Shown here: positions 8,995 through 17,518 of the stretch, one piece after another
Layout: each line of letters starts with the position of its first letter
Position numbering within the stretch: position 1 is the first letter of the stretch
Source: an uncultured Clostridia bacterium
GTDB lineage: Bacteria > Bacillota > Clostridia > Oscillospirales > Acutalibacteraceae
Reading direction: 5' to 3'
Length of the DNA stretch: 64,000 nt
Assembly (NCBI GenBank): GCA_946184295.1
Contig: CAMHEZ010000006.1
Location: 1 to 64,000, forward strand
Notes under the pieces: generated by a model
Seen by the model: only the letters and a program-made list of their open reading frames with translations
Database searches by the model: none
Told to the model about the DNA's origin: nothing
Program-made: the position numbers and the translations under genes

Positions 8995-9141
8995 TTAAAT
9001 GGTTCTAAGGTAAACCGCCAGCATTCCCATTGCCGAAAAAAAGATCAGCAAGGTCAGCAGATAGAAAATGACGGCGGAAACACTGATTTTTTTGCCGTCT
9101 GTCGCATTGAATGCCTGTTTTGTTTTTGTTTTTTCCTTCAT
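8995..9141 (-). CDS. Single-span small membrane protein, 48 residues
   Basis: ATG at 9141 follows GGAAGGGGA at good distance. A lysine/threonine-rich start (MKEKTKTKQ) is followed from about residue 19 by one long hydrophobic helix (VSAVIFYLLTLLIFFSAMG) and a short positively charged end. I do not recognise a family. It lies between two response regulator genes and its leader carries a 20-base dyad (9169-9218). A role as a sensor-kinase partner is a guess from context only. Confidence 0.6.
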   Translation of the reverse strand: MKEKTKTKQAFNATDGKKISVSAVIFYLLTLLIFFSAMGMLAVYLRTI

Positions 9142-9168
9142 AAAAAAGTTCCCCTTCCAAAGCTTTGC

Positions 9169-9218
9169 GTATCAAACATACTGCCGGAGGTGAAGCCGTC
9201 CGGCAGTACATTTGATAC
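9169..9218. repeat. 20-base inverted repeat with 10-base loop in the leader of the small membrane gene
   Basis: GTATCAAACATACTGCCGGA at 9169-9188 is matched by its reverse complement at 9199-9218 with two mismatches. It lies 28 bases upstream of the ATG at 9141. No T-run follows on either strand, so it could be an operator, an RNA hairpin or a miniature repeat. Confidence 0.65.
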
Positions 9219-9370
9219 AAGACATATATGGAGTCAAAGTCGGTATAGTCATTTTGTATGTGTTCGCCCACGACGGAGCCAAGTATGCTGCCGACAGCCG
9301 CATAGGGCTATCGGCAGATACTCGGACAAGAAAGATAAGGAGAAAATAGGTGTAGTCTGATGGAATGTTA

Positions 9371-9586
9371 TCATACGTTCTTCCTGCGTCCGGCGATCAG
9401 CATTTTCAGCCGACCGCTGAACCTGAGTCCGATGACGATATTTTTGGTCTGCCCGCACATCGGGCAAATCCGGGGATAATAATGATAAACGCAATCCGAT
9501 GAGTAAAGATGCCCGTGTCGGTTAAACGCCTCATTCACACACTTCCGGCACACATTAGGGTGCCGTTTTCTGATTTTATTTTGCAT
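9371..9586 (-). CDS. Small double-CxxC protein, probable zinc knuckle
   Basis: A 71-residue basic protein with VCRKC near residues 12-16 and CPMC near residues 41-44, a spacing that suits a four-cysteine zinc site. The start at 9586 is preferred to the upstream frame opening at 9652 because GGAG lies 9 bases before it. It follows the response regulator at 9676 in the same direction. No family recognised; nucleic-acid or protein binding is possible. Confidence 0.5.
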   Translation of the reverse strand: MQNKIRKRHPNVCRKCVNEAFNRHGHLYSSDCVYHYYPRICPMCGQTKNIVIGLRFSGRLKMLIAGRRKNV

Positions 9587-9675
9587 CTTTCTCAACTCCA
9601 GGTCGTTCAGTACGCTGAATCCTTGTATTGGTTTTGCAAGTCGAGCGTACACTTTTTTATTCTTCTTACTTTTTC

Positions 9676-10467
9676 TTATTTATCTTTAAGCAAAAAATAT
9701 CTTGTTTCCTCGGCAAACTCGAATTGTGTCATATATTCTCCGTGATATTGACGTACCGCGGCTTCATCGCCGCGCAGATACTTGTAATAATCACAGTCCA
9801 CCATTTCGGTGTTGATTCCCACCGTGCCGCGGCCGCGGAACAGCGTTTCGCCCACACCCAGCATGGTCAGTGTTGTCTGCAAGTCGGAAATCAGCATACG
9901 CAGATAGGAGGAGTAGGTCTGATTGACCACGCCCTCGGGCCAGACGGCGCAGATCATCTGGCCGGTATCGCACATCGCGCCGCGCCGGTCAATCAGGTAG
10001 GCAAAGAGCGTCTTGGTCAGCGTTCGAGTGAATTTGATCGGTTCACCGTTGTACCATGCCTCAAACTGACCGAAGCATCGCACCCTGATCTTTTGGTCAA
10101 TCGGCGGTTGGTTGGGATAGCGGAGATTGTCGAGCGCCTCGCGTATCTGATTTTCGGTGATGGGTTTCAGCAGATACCCGCTGGCGTATATACTGAACGC
10201 TTCCAGTGCGTACTCCGAATACCCTGTGATGAATATAATGTTCGTTTTGGGACAAAGTGCCCTGATTTTCCTTGCCGCTTCCAGCCCGTTCATCGCAGGC
10301 ATTTCTATATCTAGAAAAATTACATAAACATTGTTTCGTTTCAGCAGATCAAGCGCCTCATCGCCCGAGCCTGCCGACAGATGGGTTCCGGAGGGGTCGA
10401 TTTTTGTGAGCATTTTGATAATGGGTTTGATGATTTTGGGATTATCATCAACCGTAATTGTTACCAT
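9676..10467 (-). CDS. Response regulator with SARP-like output domain
   Basis: 263 residues. The receiver has the acidic pair VDDN at residues 6-9, phospho-acceptor Asp53 in IFLDIEMP, Thr in FITGYSE and Lys in YLLKPI, so it should be phosphorylated by the kinase encoded just upstream at 10477-11535. Residues 130-263 form the winged-helix/BTAD-like output (CFGQFEAWYNGEPIKF, TKTLFAYLIDRRG). Ten bases separate it from the kinase stop. It is paralogous to the regulator at 8187. Confidence 0.92.
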   Translation of the reverse strand: MVTITVDDNPKIIKPIIKMLTKIDPSGTHLSAGSGDEALDLLKRNNVYVIFLDIEMPAMNGLEAARKIRALCPKTNIIFITGYSEYALEAFSIYASGYLLKPITENQIREALDNLRYPNQPPIDQKIRVRCFGQFEAWYNGEPIKFTRTLTKTLFAYLIDRRGAMCDTGQMICAVWPEGVVNQTYSSYLRMLISDLQTTLTMLGVGETLFRGRGTVGINTEMVDCDYYKYLRGDEAAVRQYHGEYMTQFEFAEETRYFLLKDK

Positions 10468-10476
10468 TCTTTTGAT

Positions 10477-11535
10477 TCACCGCCGTTTTTTCGGGATTAT
10501 GACAACCATTTTCGTGCCGCTTTTATCACTGTTGATATGGAGTGACCCGCCGCATTGGGATTCCAGTCGTTTGCGCACGTTGGCAATCCCGTGACCGGCA
10601 CGTTCCCGCTGTTGATCCGGCATGGATTCCGCAAAGCCGGAGCCGTTGTCCTCCACCGTAATCCGTATCGCGTTTCCCTGACGTTCGGTGGATATGATGA
10701 CTGTTCCATCCTTGCTCATGGTGCTGATGCCATGGCGGATGGCATTTTCCACCAGCGGCTGTATTGACAGGGCGGGGAGATAAAAGTCAATCACCGCCAG
10801 ATCATAGACAATCTCAAAGCGATTGGCGGGATTCAGCTTGACAAGGGTGACGTACTGGTCGATGTGCGCCATCTCCTGCTGAAACGGTATGAGTTTCTCC
10901 GAGGCAAGCGTGTCAAGATTATTTCTCAGATAATCCGCCAGATGTTCGATGCCCTCCGCCGCCAGCGCAGGATTCGCGTCGCAAAGCTCACGAATGGCAC
11001 TCATGGAATTGAACAGAAAATGGGGCTGCATCTGCTCCTGAAACAGTACGGCTTGCTGACGCTCTATCTTTGCGGCTTGTTTCTGAAGCTCTTTTTCCCG
11101 GTCGCGGTTGAAAACGAACCACGCCGTCAGAACCGTCACCGTCAAACCGCCCCAGAAAAAGGTGCCGTCACGCGTCACCACGCCGATCAGCCCCGCCAGC
11201 CAGACGGGCGACAGCGCGACCAGCAGCGTCAGCCAGTTGACCGACAGGCACAGCCGGTTGCTGTGGATAAAGAAGGAAGCCGTCACTGCCGTAAGTGACA
11301 GAAAAGCCGCCGCCGCGCTTGCCATTCCCATTGCGGAAATCTCGACGGGGGAAACGTCCGCCGCCTTGCCTATCATCATAATACGCATACTGATCGCCGT
11401 CAGCGCCAGCAGTGTGCTGCCAAGCAGCAGGAGCGGGCGACGCTGACCGCTGCCGAAGACATAAATCACCACGGTCAGTACCGTCAGGACGCACAGGCAG
11501 GTGATATCCTGACCGAGAATATAGTCCGTACTCAT
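10477..11535 (-). CDS. LytS-type sensor histidine kinase
   Basis: Starting at 11535 the protein has 352 residues. About five membrane helices fill residues 10-142. The His_kinase motif QMQPHFLFNSMSAI gives His172 as the phospho-acceptor, followed by an ATPase domain with LVENAIRHG (N box), VEDNGSG (G1) and GHGIANVRKRL (G2). An in-frame ATG exists at 11571, but 11535 forms an ATGA overlap with the upstream gene, as elsewhere in this operon. It would phosphorylate the regulator at 9676. Confidence 0.92.
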   Translation of the reverse strand: MSTDYILGQDITCLCVLTVLTVVIYVFGSGQRRPLLLLGSTLLALTAISMRIMMIGKAADVSPVEISAMGMASAAAAFLSLTAVTASFFIHSNRLCLSVNWLTLLVALSPVWLAGLIGVVTRDGTFFWGGLTVTVLTAWFVFNRDREKELQKQAAKIERQQAVLFQEQMQPHFLFNSMSAIRELCDANPALAAEGIEHLADYLRNNLDTLASEKLIPFQQEMAHIDQYVTLVKLNPANRFEIVYDLAVIDFYLPALSIQPLVENAIRHGISTMSKDGTVIISTERQGNAIRITVEDNGSGFAESMPDQQRERAGHGIANVRKRLESQCGGSLHINSDKSGTKMVVIIPKKRR

Positions 11536-12227
11536 TGCGTCAACTCCCTTATCTCTTTGTATGACCGGCACATGCCGCCCGCCGCCAGAAAGCGGGACGT
11601 GACCCAGAATACGAAGCCTGCTACGACGCTCAGAATCAGTAACACAATCCAGAACCGTCCGGCCTGTGTGACAGCGCCGAAATAGGCAAGAAACAAAAGC
11701 AAACAGAATCCCCCCAGTGCGACCGCCAGAAATACCGACGCAATCATCATCACAACGCTTGCGCGGCGATTCTTCGTCGCCCGTTGTTCCAGACCGAAGG
11801 AATCTGTCAGATTTGCCGTTCCGCGCAGGGCAGTCATGCCGCCTGCTGCCTCAACAATGATTTTGAAAGGATAGGCCGCCACCAGAATAACCTGCGAAAT
11901 ACCGGGAGATGAGCGACTGACCAGCGACGTCAGTCCCATCAGTGCCATAATCAAGGCAGTCGTCACTACTGTTACGGCATACCGCCGCCTTGCCTTGTCG
12001 TAATCGGCGTTAAGCCCTTTTAACCGGAAAAGCGAAGCCAGTATTTCCACATGGAAGACGATTTGAAAAAGCTGAAATGTCAATGAAAGATACGTGAAAA
12101 GTTCTGACGAATCCGACCAGGCTTCCAACAGAATCATCAGATGTTCCGCCAGCATCGCCCATATGTCCGCCATCATCGCGTATCCCAGATTTCTGATCGC
12201 GTGATAGTCGATTTTCACGGTCATCGT
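11532..12227 (-). CDS. Multi-span membrane protein, first gene of the LytS operon
   Basis: 231 residues with about six hydrophobic helices (for example ILASLFRL, VVTTALIMALMGL, VVMMIASVFLAVALGG, FWIVLLILSVVAGFVFWV). I recognise no family. The ATG at 12227 follows AGGCGGTAGGACG; an in-frame upstream ATG at 12287 lacks a ribosome site. Its stop overlaps the kinase start, so it is probably a sensor partner or the transport target of that system. A minus-strand TATAAT at 12264-12269 may be the -10 box. Confidence 0.7.
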   Translation of the reverse strand, partial: TMTVKIDYHAIRNLGYAMMADIWAMLAEHLMILLEAWSDSSELFTYLSLTFQLFQIVFHVEILASLFRLKGLNADYDKARRRYAVTVVTTALIMALMGLTSLVSRSSPGISQVILVAAYPFKIIVEAAGGMTALRGTANLTDSFGLEQRATKNRRASVVMMIASVFLAVALGGFCLLLFLAYFGAVTQAGRFWIVLLILSVVAGFVFWVTSRFLAAGGMCRSYKEIRELTQ

Positions 12228-12514
12228 CCTACCGCCTTTCGCTATATGCTTAATAACAATTATATTATACAACGTGAAGTGCAACAAAAGCGCAACAAAA
12301 ATAAGAAATTCAAAAAAGAACAGAAAAACAAATTGTGAATTTTCTGAAAACGACTTGTGAATGCGGCCGCGCGCCTGCGTTTATCAGATCATCACGATAA
12401 GACTGTGTCTAAAAAAACAGTCGCATTCTTTAACAAATCTTAAACCCTTCTTTGCGATTTTTAAATTTTTGACGTGTATACTATTGGCATACAAACCGAT
12501 AGGAGGATTTAAGC

Positions 12515-13426
12515 ATGGAGTATATCTTAAAAACCAATCTTCTCACCAAACAATTCAAGCAGCAGAAAGCAGTAGACGGCGTTTCACTGCAAATTGAGCG
12601 CGGCGCTATTTACGGCTTGATCGGACGCAACGGCGCAGGCAAGACCACCTTTCTCCGCATGATCGCAGGACTGGCACGACCCACTTCCGGCGAAATCGAA
12701 CTGATGGGTATTCACTCCACAGAGATAGGTATCACTGACGCGTTTGAACGGGTAGGCTGTTTGATCGAACAGCCGGGTGTTTACAAAAACATGAGTGCCT
12801 TTGAAAACTGCAAGCTCAAAGCCATGTGCTGCGGTGTATATTCCAAGGACTATGTGGAGGAAAAACTTGCGCTGGTAGGACTGAGCGACGTCGGCAAAAA
12901 AACAGTGGGCAATTTTTCACTCGGCATGAAACAGCGGCTCGGTATCGCATTGGCCATGATCGGAGAGCCGGATCTGCTGATTCTCGACGAACCCATCAAC
13001 GGTCTTGATCCACAGGGCATTATTGAAGTGCGTGACATGATTCAGACCATCAACCGTGAGCGCAACATAACCATACTCATTTCCAGCCATATTCTGGAAG
13101 AACTGTCCAAAATCGCCACTCATTACGGTATCATCCACAACGGCAGACTGATTGAACAGCTCAGCAGTGAAGAGCTGATGGACAAATGCGCCGCCAAGCT
13201 CGTGATTGTCACCGATACACCCGAAAAAGCCTGCATGGTACTGGACGAATTTGGTGACGTCGCGTATAAAGTGGCGGACAAACAGACCGTTTATCTATCC
13301 AATCATCTCGACGATGCGGCGGACATCAACATGGCCTTGAGCCGTGCGGGCGTGGCGGTGCAAGCGATCGGGAAGAAAAACGAGAGCCTGGAAGACTATT
13401 TCATTGATCTGATTCACAAGGCGTGA
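12515..13426 (+). CDS. ABC transporter ATPase, lantibiotic/bacitracin-immunity type
   Basis: 303 residues with Walker A GRNGAGKTTF, signature FSLGMKQRLG, Walker B LLILDEPINGLDPQG and a C-terminal extension, matching the BcrA/LanF group. AGGAGG precedes the ATG. Two ABC-2 permease genes, two small membrane genes, a sensor kinase and an OmpR regulator follow in the same direction, the layout of self-protection or peptide-resistance systems. No peptide precursor gene is visible nearby, so resistance to foreign peptides is more likely than immunity. Confidence 0.9.
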   Translation: MEYILKTNLLTKQFKQQKAVDGVSLQIERGAIYGLIGRNGAGKTTFLRMIAGLARPTSGEIELMGIHSTEIGITDAFERVGCLIEQPGVYKNMSAFENCKLKAMCCGVYSKDYVEEKLALVGLSDVGKKTVGNFSLGMKQRLGIALAMIGEPDLLILDEPINGLDPQGIIEVRDMIQTINRERNITILISSHILEELSKIATHYGIIHNGRLIEQLSSEELMDKCAAKLVIVTDTPEKACMVLDEFGDVAYKVADKQTVYLSNHLDDAADINMALSRAGVAVQAIGKKNESLEDYFIDLIHKA

Positions 13427-13441
13427 AAAGGGGGGATAAAA

Positions 13442-14290
13442 ATGTTGCATGCAATTCGTATGGAAATACACCGTATGTTCCACACCCGCAGCTTTTATGT
13501 CACAATTGCCGCGAACATTCTTCTGATTGCTCTTTTGTTTTCTGTGATGGCGCCGTCACTCAACGAGGGATTTGCCGCCGAGCAGGCTGCTGCCGACACA
13601 TCTATTTCACAAAGCGCCGAAGGCTGGAAAATGGAAATGGTTCTTGACAATCGGTACAGTCCCAATCCGATGAATGTATGCTACGCCTTTACCAATTGGA
13701 GTATGCTGTTTGTCGTCATTTTTATGGCCTGTTTTGTAGGTCGTTTCTATAAGGACGGATTCTGCAAAAATGTCATGGGAAGCCGGGGATACCGTTTCCG
13801 TTTTCAAATCGCGCAATCGGTTTGCGCCGTCATCTATTCGGCGGTCAATATCATTCTGGCGGGAACAGTTTCGCTGCTGATGGCAAAAGTGCTGATTCAT
13901 TCCTTTACTCTTGCTTATCTGGGCATATTCGGTTTGAACTTGCTGGGGCAGTTTCTGCTGGTATGCGCCGTCGGAAGTTTCTCCGCGTTTCTTACGGAAT
14001 GGACGCGCAGCACCGTTCCGGCGATTGTCTATATCCTTCTGCTTTCCACCAATATTGTCGCTATGATGACCGCCTATATTGACAGTCATTTAAGCGATTG
14101 GCTGCACAAAGAAGTATTGATCGAGGATTTTCTGCCGTCGCTCTATTACACCAATCAATTTTTACTGGACGTATCAGACCGCGCCAAAAACAGTACGATG
14201 CTTCTTCATACCGCCATGCTGTCGATGATCTTCTTGCTTGTTTACAATGTGGCGGGTTCCGTTTTACTCACCAAGCGCGATGTCAAATAA
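13442..14290 (+). CDS. ABC-2 type permease, LanE/G-like
   Basis: 282 residues, about six membrane helices, beginning MLHAIRMEIHRMFHTRSFYV, the typical start of these permeases with a cytoplasmic helix before the first span. A loop of about 60 residues follows helix 1. It resembles the protein at 14931 (shared start and overall plan), so the two probably form a heterodimer with the ATPase. GGGGGATAAA lies before the ATG. Confidence 0.85.
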   Translation: MLHAIRMEIHRMFHTRSFYVTIAANILLIALLFSVMAPSLNEGFAAEQAAADTSISQSAEGWKMEMVLDNRYSPNPMNVCYAFTNWSMLFVVIFMACFVGRFYKDGFCKNVMGSRGYRFRFQIAQSVCAVIYSAVNIILAGTVSLLMAKVLIHSFTLAYLGIFGLNLLGQFLLVCAVGSFSAFLTEWTRSTVPAIVYILLLSTNIVAMMTAYIDSHLSDWLHKEVLIEDFLPSLYYTNQFLLDVSDRAKNSTMLLHTAMLSMIFLLVYNVAGSVLLTKRDVK

Positions 14291-14320
14291 AAAAGTGGAT
14301 CATTGGGAGGGTATCATACA

Positions 14321-14584
14321 ATGAAAGATAAAAACAAGAAAAAAGCTGAAAATGAATCCGGCTATATGACTATGGGTATGTGTCTGGGAATGAGCTTTGG
14401 CGCGGCGCTGGGGCTGGTTCTGTTTCACAACTTGGGGGTAGGAGTCAGTACGGGTATGTGCGTCGGCATGTGTATCGGTCTGCTGGCAGATGCCGGAAAG
14501 AAAAAAGCACAATCCAAAGAGGCTGGCATGGACGAAGCAACCCAAACGCAGCAAAATGAGAAAAAGGGAGGAAAAAACTTATGA
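14321..14584 (+). CDS. Small glycine-rich membrane protein
   Basis: 87 residues. A charged start (MKDKNKKKAENE) is followed by two hydrophobic segments rich in Gly and Met (MGMCLGMSFGAALGLVLF and VGVSTGMCVGMCIGLLA), then a charged tail. GGGAGGG sits 8 bases before the ATG at 14321, which rules out the earlier in-frame opening at 14303. It lies between the two permeases. Family not recognised; a helix-packing accessory subunit is possible. Confidence 0.7.
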   Translation: MKDKNKKKAENESGYMTMGMCLGMSFGAALGLVLFHNLGVGVSTGMCVGMCIGLLADAGKKKAQSKEAGMDEATQTQQNEKKGGKNL

Positions 14585-14913
14585 ATTTGAAATATGCGCT
14601 TCTTAGTATATGTGTTGTTTTATACCTGATGGGACTGATACTGACAATTTGTCAGGTGTACCGTTTTACCGTGATTGACGCGAAAACACGCGGAATGAAA
14701 AGTCCAAAAGCCATGGGATTGCTCGCAACGTCAGGACAGGGCGGCGGAGGTATGCTGCTTTACCTGATAAAACGAAAAAAATACCCTGTCCAGTCTGTTT
14801 CCGCACAGGAAAAGAAATCGCTCAGACAAAGCAAAATTGCTGCCGGTATTGGCGTTTGCATCATGCTGTTCAGTATTGCACTGGTAATTGTGGGATTAAA
14901 TCTTATGTTTTAG
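14581..14913 (+). CDS. Two-span membrane protein of 110 residues
   Basis: Overlaps the previous gene by ATGA. Hydrophobic spans lie at about 5-26 and 88-108, with a basic central loop (VIDAKTRGMKSPKAMG and LIKRKK). No family assigned. Its coupling to both neighbours suggests an accessory part of the ABC system. Confidence 0.7.
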   Translation: MNLKYALLSICVVLYLMGLILTICQVYRFTVIDAKTRGMKSPKAMGLLATSGQGGGGMLLYLIKRKKYPVQSVSAQEKKSLRQSKIAAGIGVCIMLFSIALVIVGLNLMF

Positions 14914-14930
14914 AAGGGGAGAGGATAAAA

Positions 14931-15824
14931 ATGCGCAATGTCATACGCATGGAGCTGTATCGCATGTTTCATTCCATAAGCTTTTATGTCACGCTGGCGC
15001 TCTGTGTCGCTATGTCCTGCGGCATGCTGGTGTCGCTGACGCCGAATAAAAACCGCTCCTATGAACAGCAGAGCGGCTATTACCTTGTGACCGACGCGGA
15101 AGGCAGGCAATACAGAATCAGCGCGGATGAAGTTGCCCAAAAAGAGGCAGAGTGGCAGAACGGCGATGTTGAGTTGAGGCCTTTGAAGTATGGTGAGGTG
15201 GAATCGGTCAATCCCGGCGCGATCGCGCATTTCATCGGCACGGCGGATATGTTCATCGGCATTTTCGCGGCACTTTTCGCGGCGGGATTCTATCAAAGCG
15301 GCTTTTGCAAGAATGTGACGGGAATCCTCCGGCATAAATATGACATTTACGTTGCCCAGATTCTCTGTGTGATTCTGTTCTCCACAATGGCTGTGGTACT
15401 GAACGCTGCGGGCGTGGTGAGTATCGCGGCGGTGGCGCTGCATTATTTCCAATTCACAAGTCTGCCGGAATTTGGCATGTATTTGCTGGGAAGATATCTG
15501 TTGTGCTGCGCCGTTGGCTCGTTGTCATTATTTTTGACACATCTTCTCCGCAGCAATCTCTTACCCATTATCTATTCGGTACTGCTTTCCACCACCGTGA
15601 TGACCGCGTTGATTTCGCTGATCAACGACAGAATCAGTCATCTCTTTTCTGTTGATTTTGATATCTCAAACTATTTTGCTTCTCTTTACACATATGCCTT
15701 CCGATTCAGTAACATGGCAGAAGATATGAGCAAAATGTTAATTCACGCCGTAGTGCTTTCCATTTGCGCCATTGTGGTGTATAATGGTCTTGGCTTATGG
15801 CAGATGACCAAACGTGATTTTTGA
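14931..15824 (+). CDS. ABC-2 type permease, second subunit
   Basis: 297 residues starting MRNVIRMELYRMFHSISFYV, clearly related to the permease at 13442. Helix 1 is followed by a soluble loop of about 75 residues, then five helices. GGGGAGAGG precedes the ATG at 14931; the frame opens earlier at 14856 but that part overlaps the previous gene. The stop overlaps the proposed kinase start. Confidence 0.87.
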   Translation: MRNVIRMELYRMFHSISFYVTLALCVAMSCGMLVSLTPNKNRSYEQQSGYYLVTDAEGRQYRISADEVAQKEAEWQNGDVELRPLKYGEVESVNPGAIAHFIGTADMFIGIFAALFAAGFYQSGFCKNVTGILRHKYDIYVAQILCVILFSTMAVVLNAAGVVSIAAVALHYFQFTSLPEFGMYLLGRYLLCCAVGSLSLFLTHLLRSNLLPIIYSVLLSTTVMTALISLINDRISHLFSVDFDISNYFASLYTYAFRFSNMAEDMSKMLIHAVVLSICAIVVYNGLGLWQMTKRDF

Positions 15825-16756
15825 TAGGAATGATGCCTGTGGTAATTGCCGTAATCATATCCGTCATCGCGACCGTTGCCGCCGCGGGTCTGGGACTGTA
15901 TGCCCAAGGTCTGCGGCGGCAGATTCGCGATATCTGCGCACAGAGCGAATTTATCGAAAAGTACGACAGCAACAAGAAAATCGCCGCTGCCACACAGGAC
16001 AGAACCATATTGCAGCTTGTCAGCTGCATGAACGGTCTCATCGAGGAGAAGCGGCAGGTCAAGATTCAGGCGCAAAACAATGAACGCATCTTCAAGGATA
16101 CGATTTCCGGCATTTCCCATGACATTCGCACACCGCTCACCTCGCTGTACGGCTATTTCCAAATGCTGCAAGGTGCCGCGGACAGTGCTTCTCAGGAAAA
16201 GTACACGCAGATTATCAACAGCCGGATATTGGAATTGCAGGACATGACCGAGCAGTTGTTTACCTTTGTCAAGCTGGAAAATCCATCCTACACGCTTGAA
16301 TGGGAACCTGTCAATCTGACCCAGACGCTCTGCGACGTGATGTTCTCCTTTTACGGCGATTTTGCGCAAAACGCGGTGGAGCCAAGCGTGAATATCCCGA
16401 GTGAAATCTGTTTTATCAACGCCAATGAAGCCGCCGTCAAACGGGTCCTGCTGAATCTGGTCAAAAACGCGCTGACACACGGCTGTGGGGAATTGTCAGT
16501 CGGTATGACAAGCCGCGGCGAATGGATGGAAATATCCGTCAGCAATCCGGTGGCGGAGGGCGAAATGATTGACGTTTCGCGTGTTTTTGAGAAATTCTAC
16601 AAGGCGGATTCCTCCCGCCACAAAAGCGGCTCTACCGGCCTGGGATTATTTATCGCACGCACACTGACCCAAAGAATGGGCGGCAAAATTTACGCGGAAG
16701 TACACGGTGATATCTTTACCGTGACTGCCGCATGGAAAAGGGTTACACCAACATGA
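15821..16756 (+). CDS. Sensor histidine kinase, lantibiotic-regulation type
   Basis: Up to 311 residues with one N-terminal membrane helix, no sizeable extracellular domain, then HisKA (ISHDIRTPLTS), N box (LNLVKNALTHG) and G2 (GSTGLGLFIA). G1 is degenerate (VSNPVAEGE in place of DxG), which I believe is common in this subgroup. The start is uncertain: TTG at 15821 overlaps the permease stop, while ATG codons at 15830 and 15833 lack a clear ribosome site. Lack of a sensor domain suggests it senses within the membrane or through the ABC transporter. Confidence 0.87.
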   Translation: MIGMMPVVIAVIISVIATVAAAGLGLYAQGLRRQIRDICAQSEFIEKYDSNKKIAAATQDRTILQLVSCMNGLIEEKRQVKIQAQNNERIFKDTISGISHDIRTPLTSLYGYFQMLQGAADSASQEKYTQIINSRILELQDMTEQLFTFVKLENPSYTLEWEPVNLTQTLCDVMFSFYGDFAQNAVEPSVNIPSEICFINANEAAVKRVLLNLVKNALTHGCGELSVGMTSRGEWMEISVSNPVAEGEMIDVSRVFEKFYKADSSRHKSGSTGLGLFIARTLTQRMGGKIYAEVHGDIFTVTAAWKRVTPT

Positions 16757-17457
16757 ATATTCTGATTATCGAGGATAACGGAGAAATTAACGATCTGATG
16801 AAGGACGCTATTACCGGCGCGGTGAAGGATGCGACTTGTATGCAGGCCTATTCCGGTACGGAAGGGCTGCTGGTTCTCAAAAATGCCAAAGAGGGCGAAA
16901 TTGCCTTGGTACTGCTCGACCTCATGCTGCCCGGCAAGAGCGGTGAGGAGGTGCTGGGAGAAATACGCGGCTTCACCAAAATTCCCGTGATTGTGGTATC
17001 CGCCAAGAATGCGCTGGATAACAAGGTGGATTTGCTTCTGGCGGGTGCGGACGATTATCTGACCAAGCCTTTTGAAATCAAGGAATTGCTGGCAAGAGTG
17101 CAGGTGCAGCTCCGGCGCTGGTTGGAAAATACCGAGTCGGGCGGCGGTGAGAAACTGTCCGGCACACTGCATCACAAAAGCATGGTGCTGGATCGCACCA
17201 ATCATTCCGTATCTGTAGCGGGAACACTGCTTTCTCTTACGCGACAGGAATTTCAGATATTGGAGCTGCTGCTCGCCAATCCCAACAAGGCCTTCAGCAA
17301 ACAGGAAATTTACGAATACGCGTGGAATGCGTTTTATGTGGGTGAAGATAAAACCATTAATGTCCACATCAGCAATATCCGCAGCAAAATACGCGCCGTT
17401 TCAGATGAAAATTACATCGAAACCGTATGGGGAATAGGATTCAAGCTGGCAAAATAA
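16753..17457 (+). CDS. OmpR-family response regulator
   Basis: 234 residues from the ATG at 16753, which overlaps the kinase stop as ATGA. Receiver with EDN at residues 7-9, phospho-acceptor Asp56 in LVLLDLMLPG and Lys in YLTKPFE; then a winged helix (LTRQEFQILELLL, YEYAWN, VHISNIRSKI). It should activate the ABC cassette starting at 12515 in response to the kinase at 15821. Confidence 0.93.
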   Translation: MNILIIEDNGEINDLMKDAITGAVKDATCMQAYSGTEGLLVLKNAKEGEIALVLLDLMLPGKSGEEVLGEIRGFTKIPVIVVSAKNALDNKVDLLLAGADDYLTKPFEIKELLARVQVQLRRWLENTESGGGEKLSGTLHHKSMVLDRTNHSVSVAGTLLSLTRQEFQILELLLANPNKAFSKQEIYEYAWNAFYVGEDKTINVHISNIRSKIRAVSDENYIETVWGIGFKLAK

Positions 17458-17518
17458 TGCCTATGATGATACAAACGCAAACGCGGTAACTGATATGCAA
17501 AATGGGGGGACAATTTCC

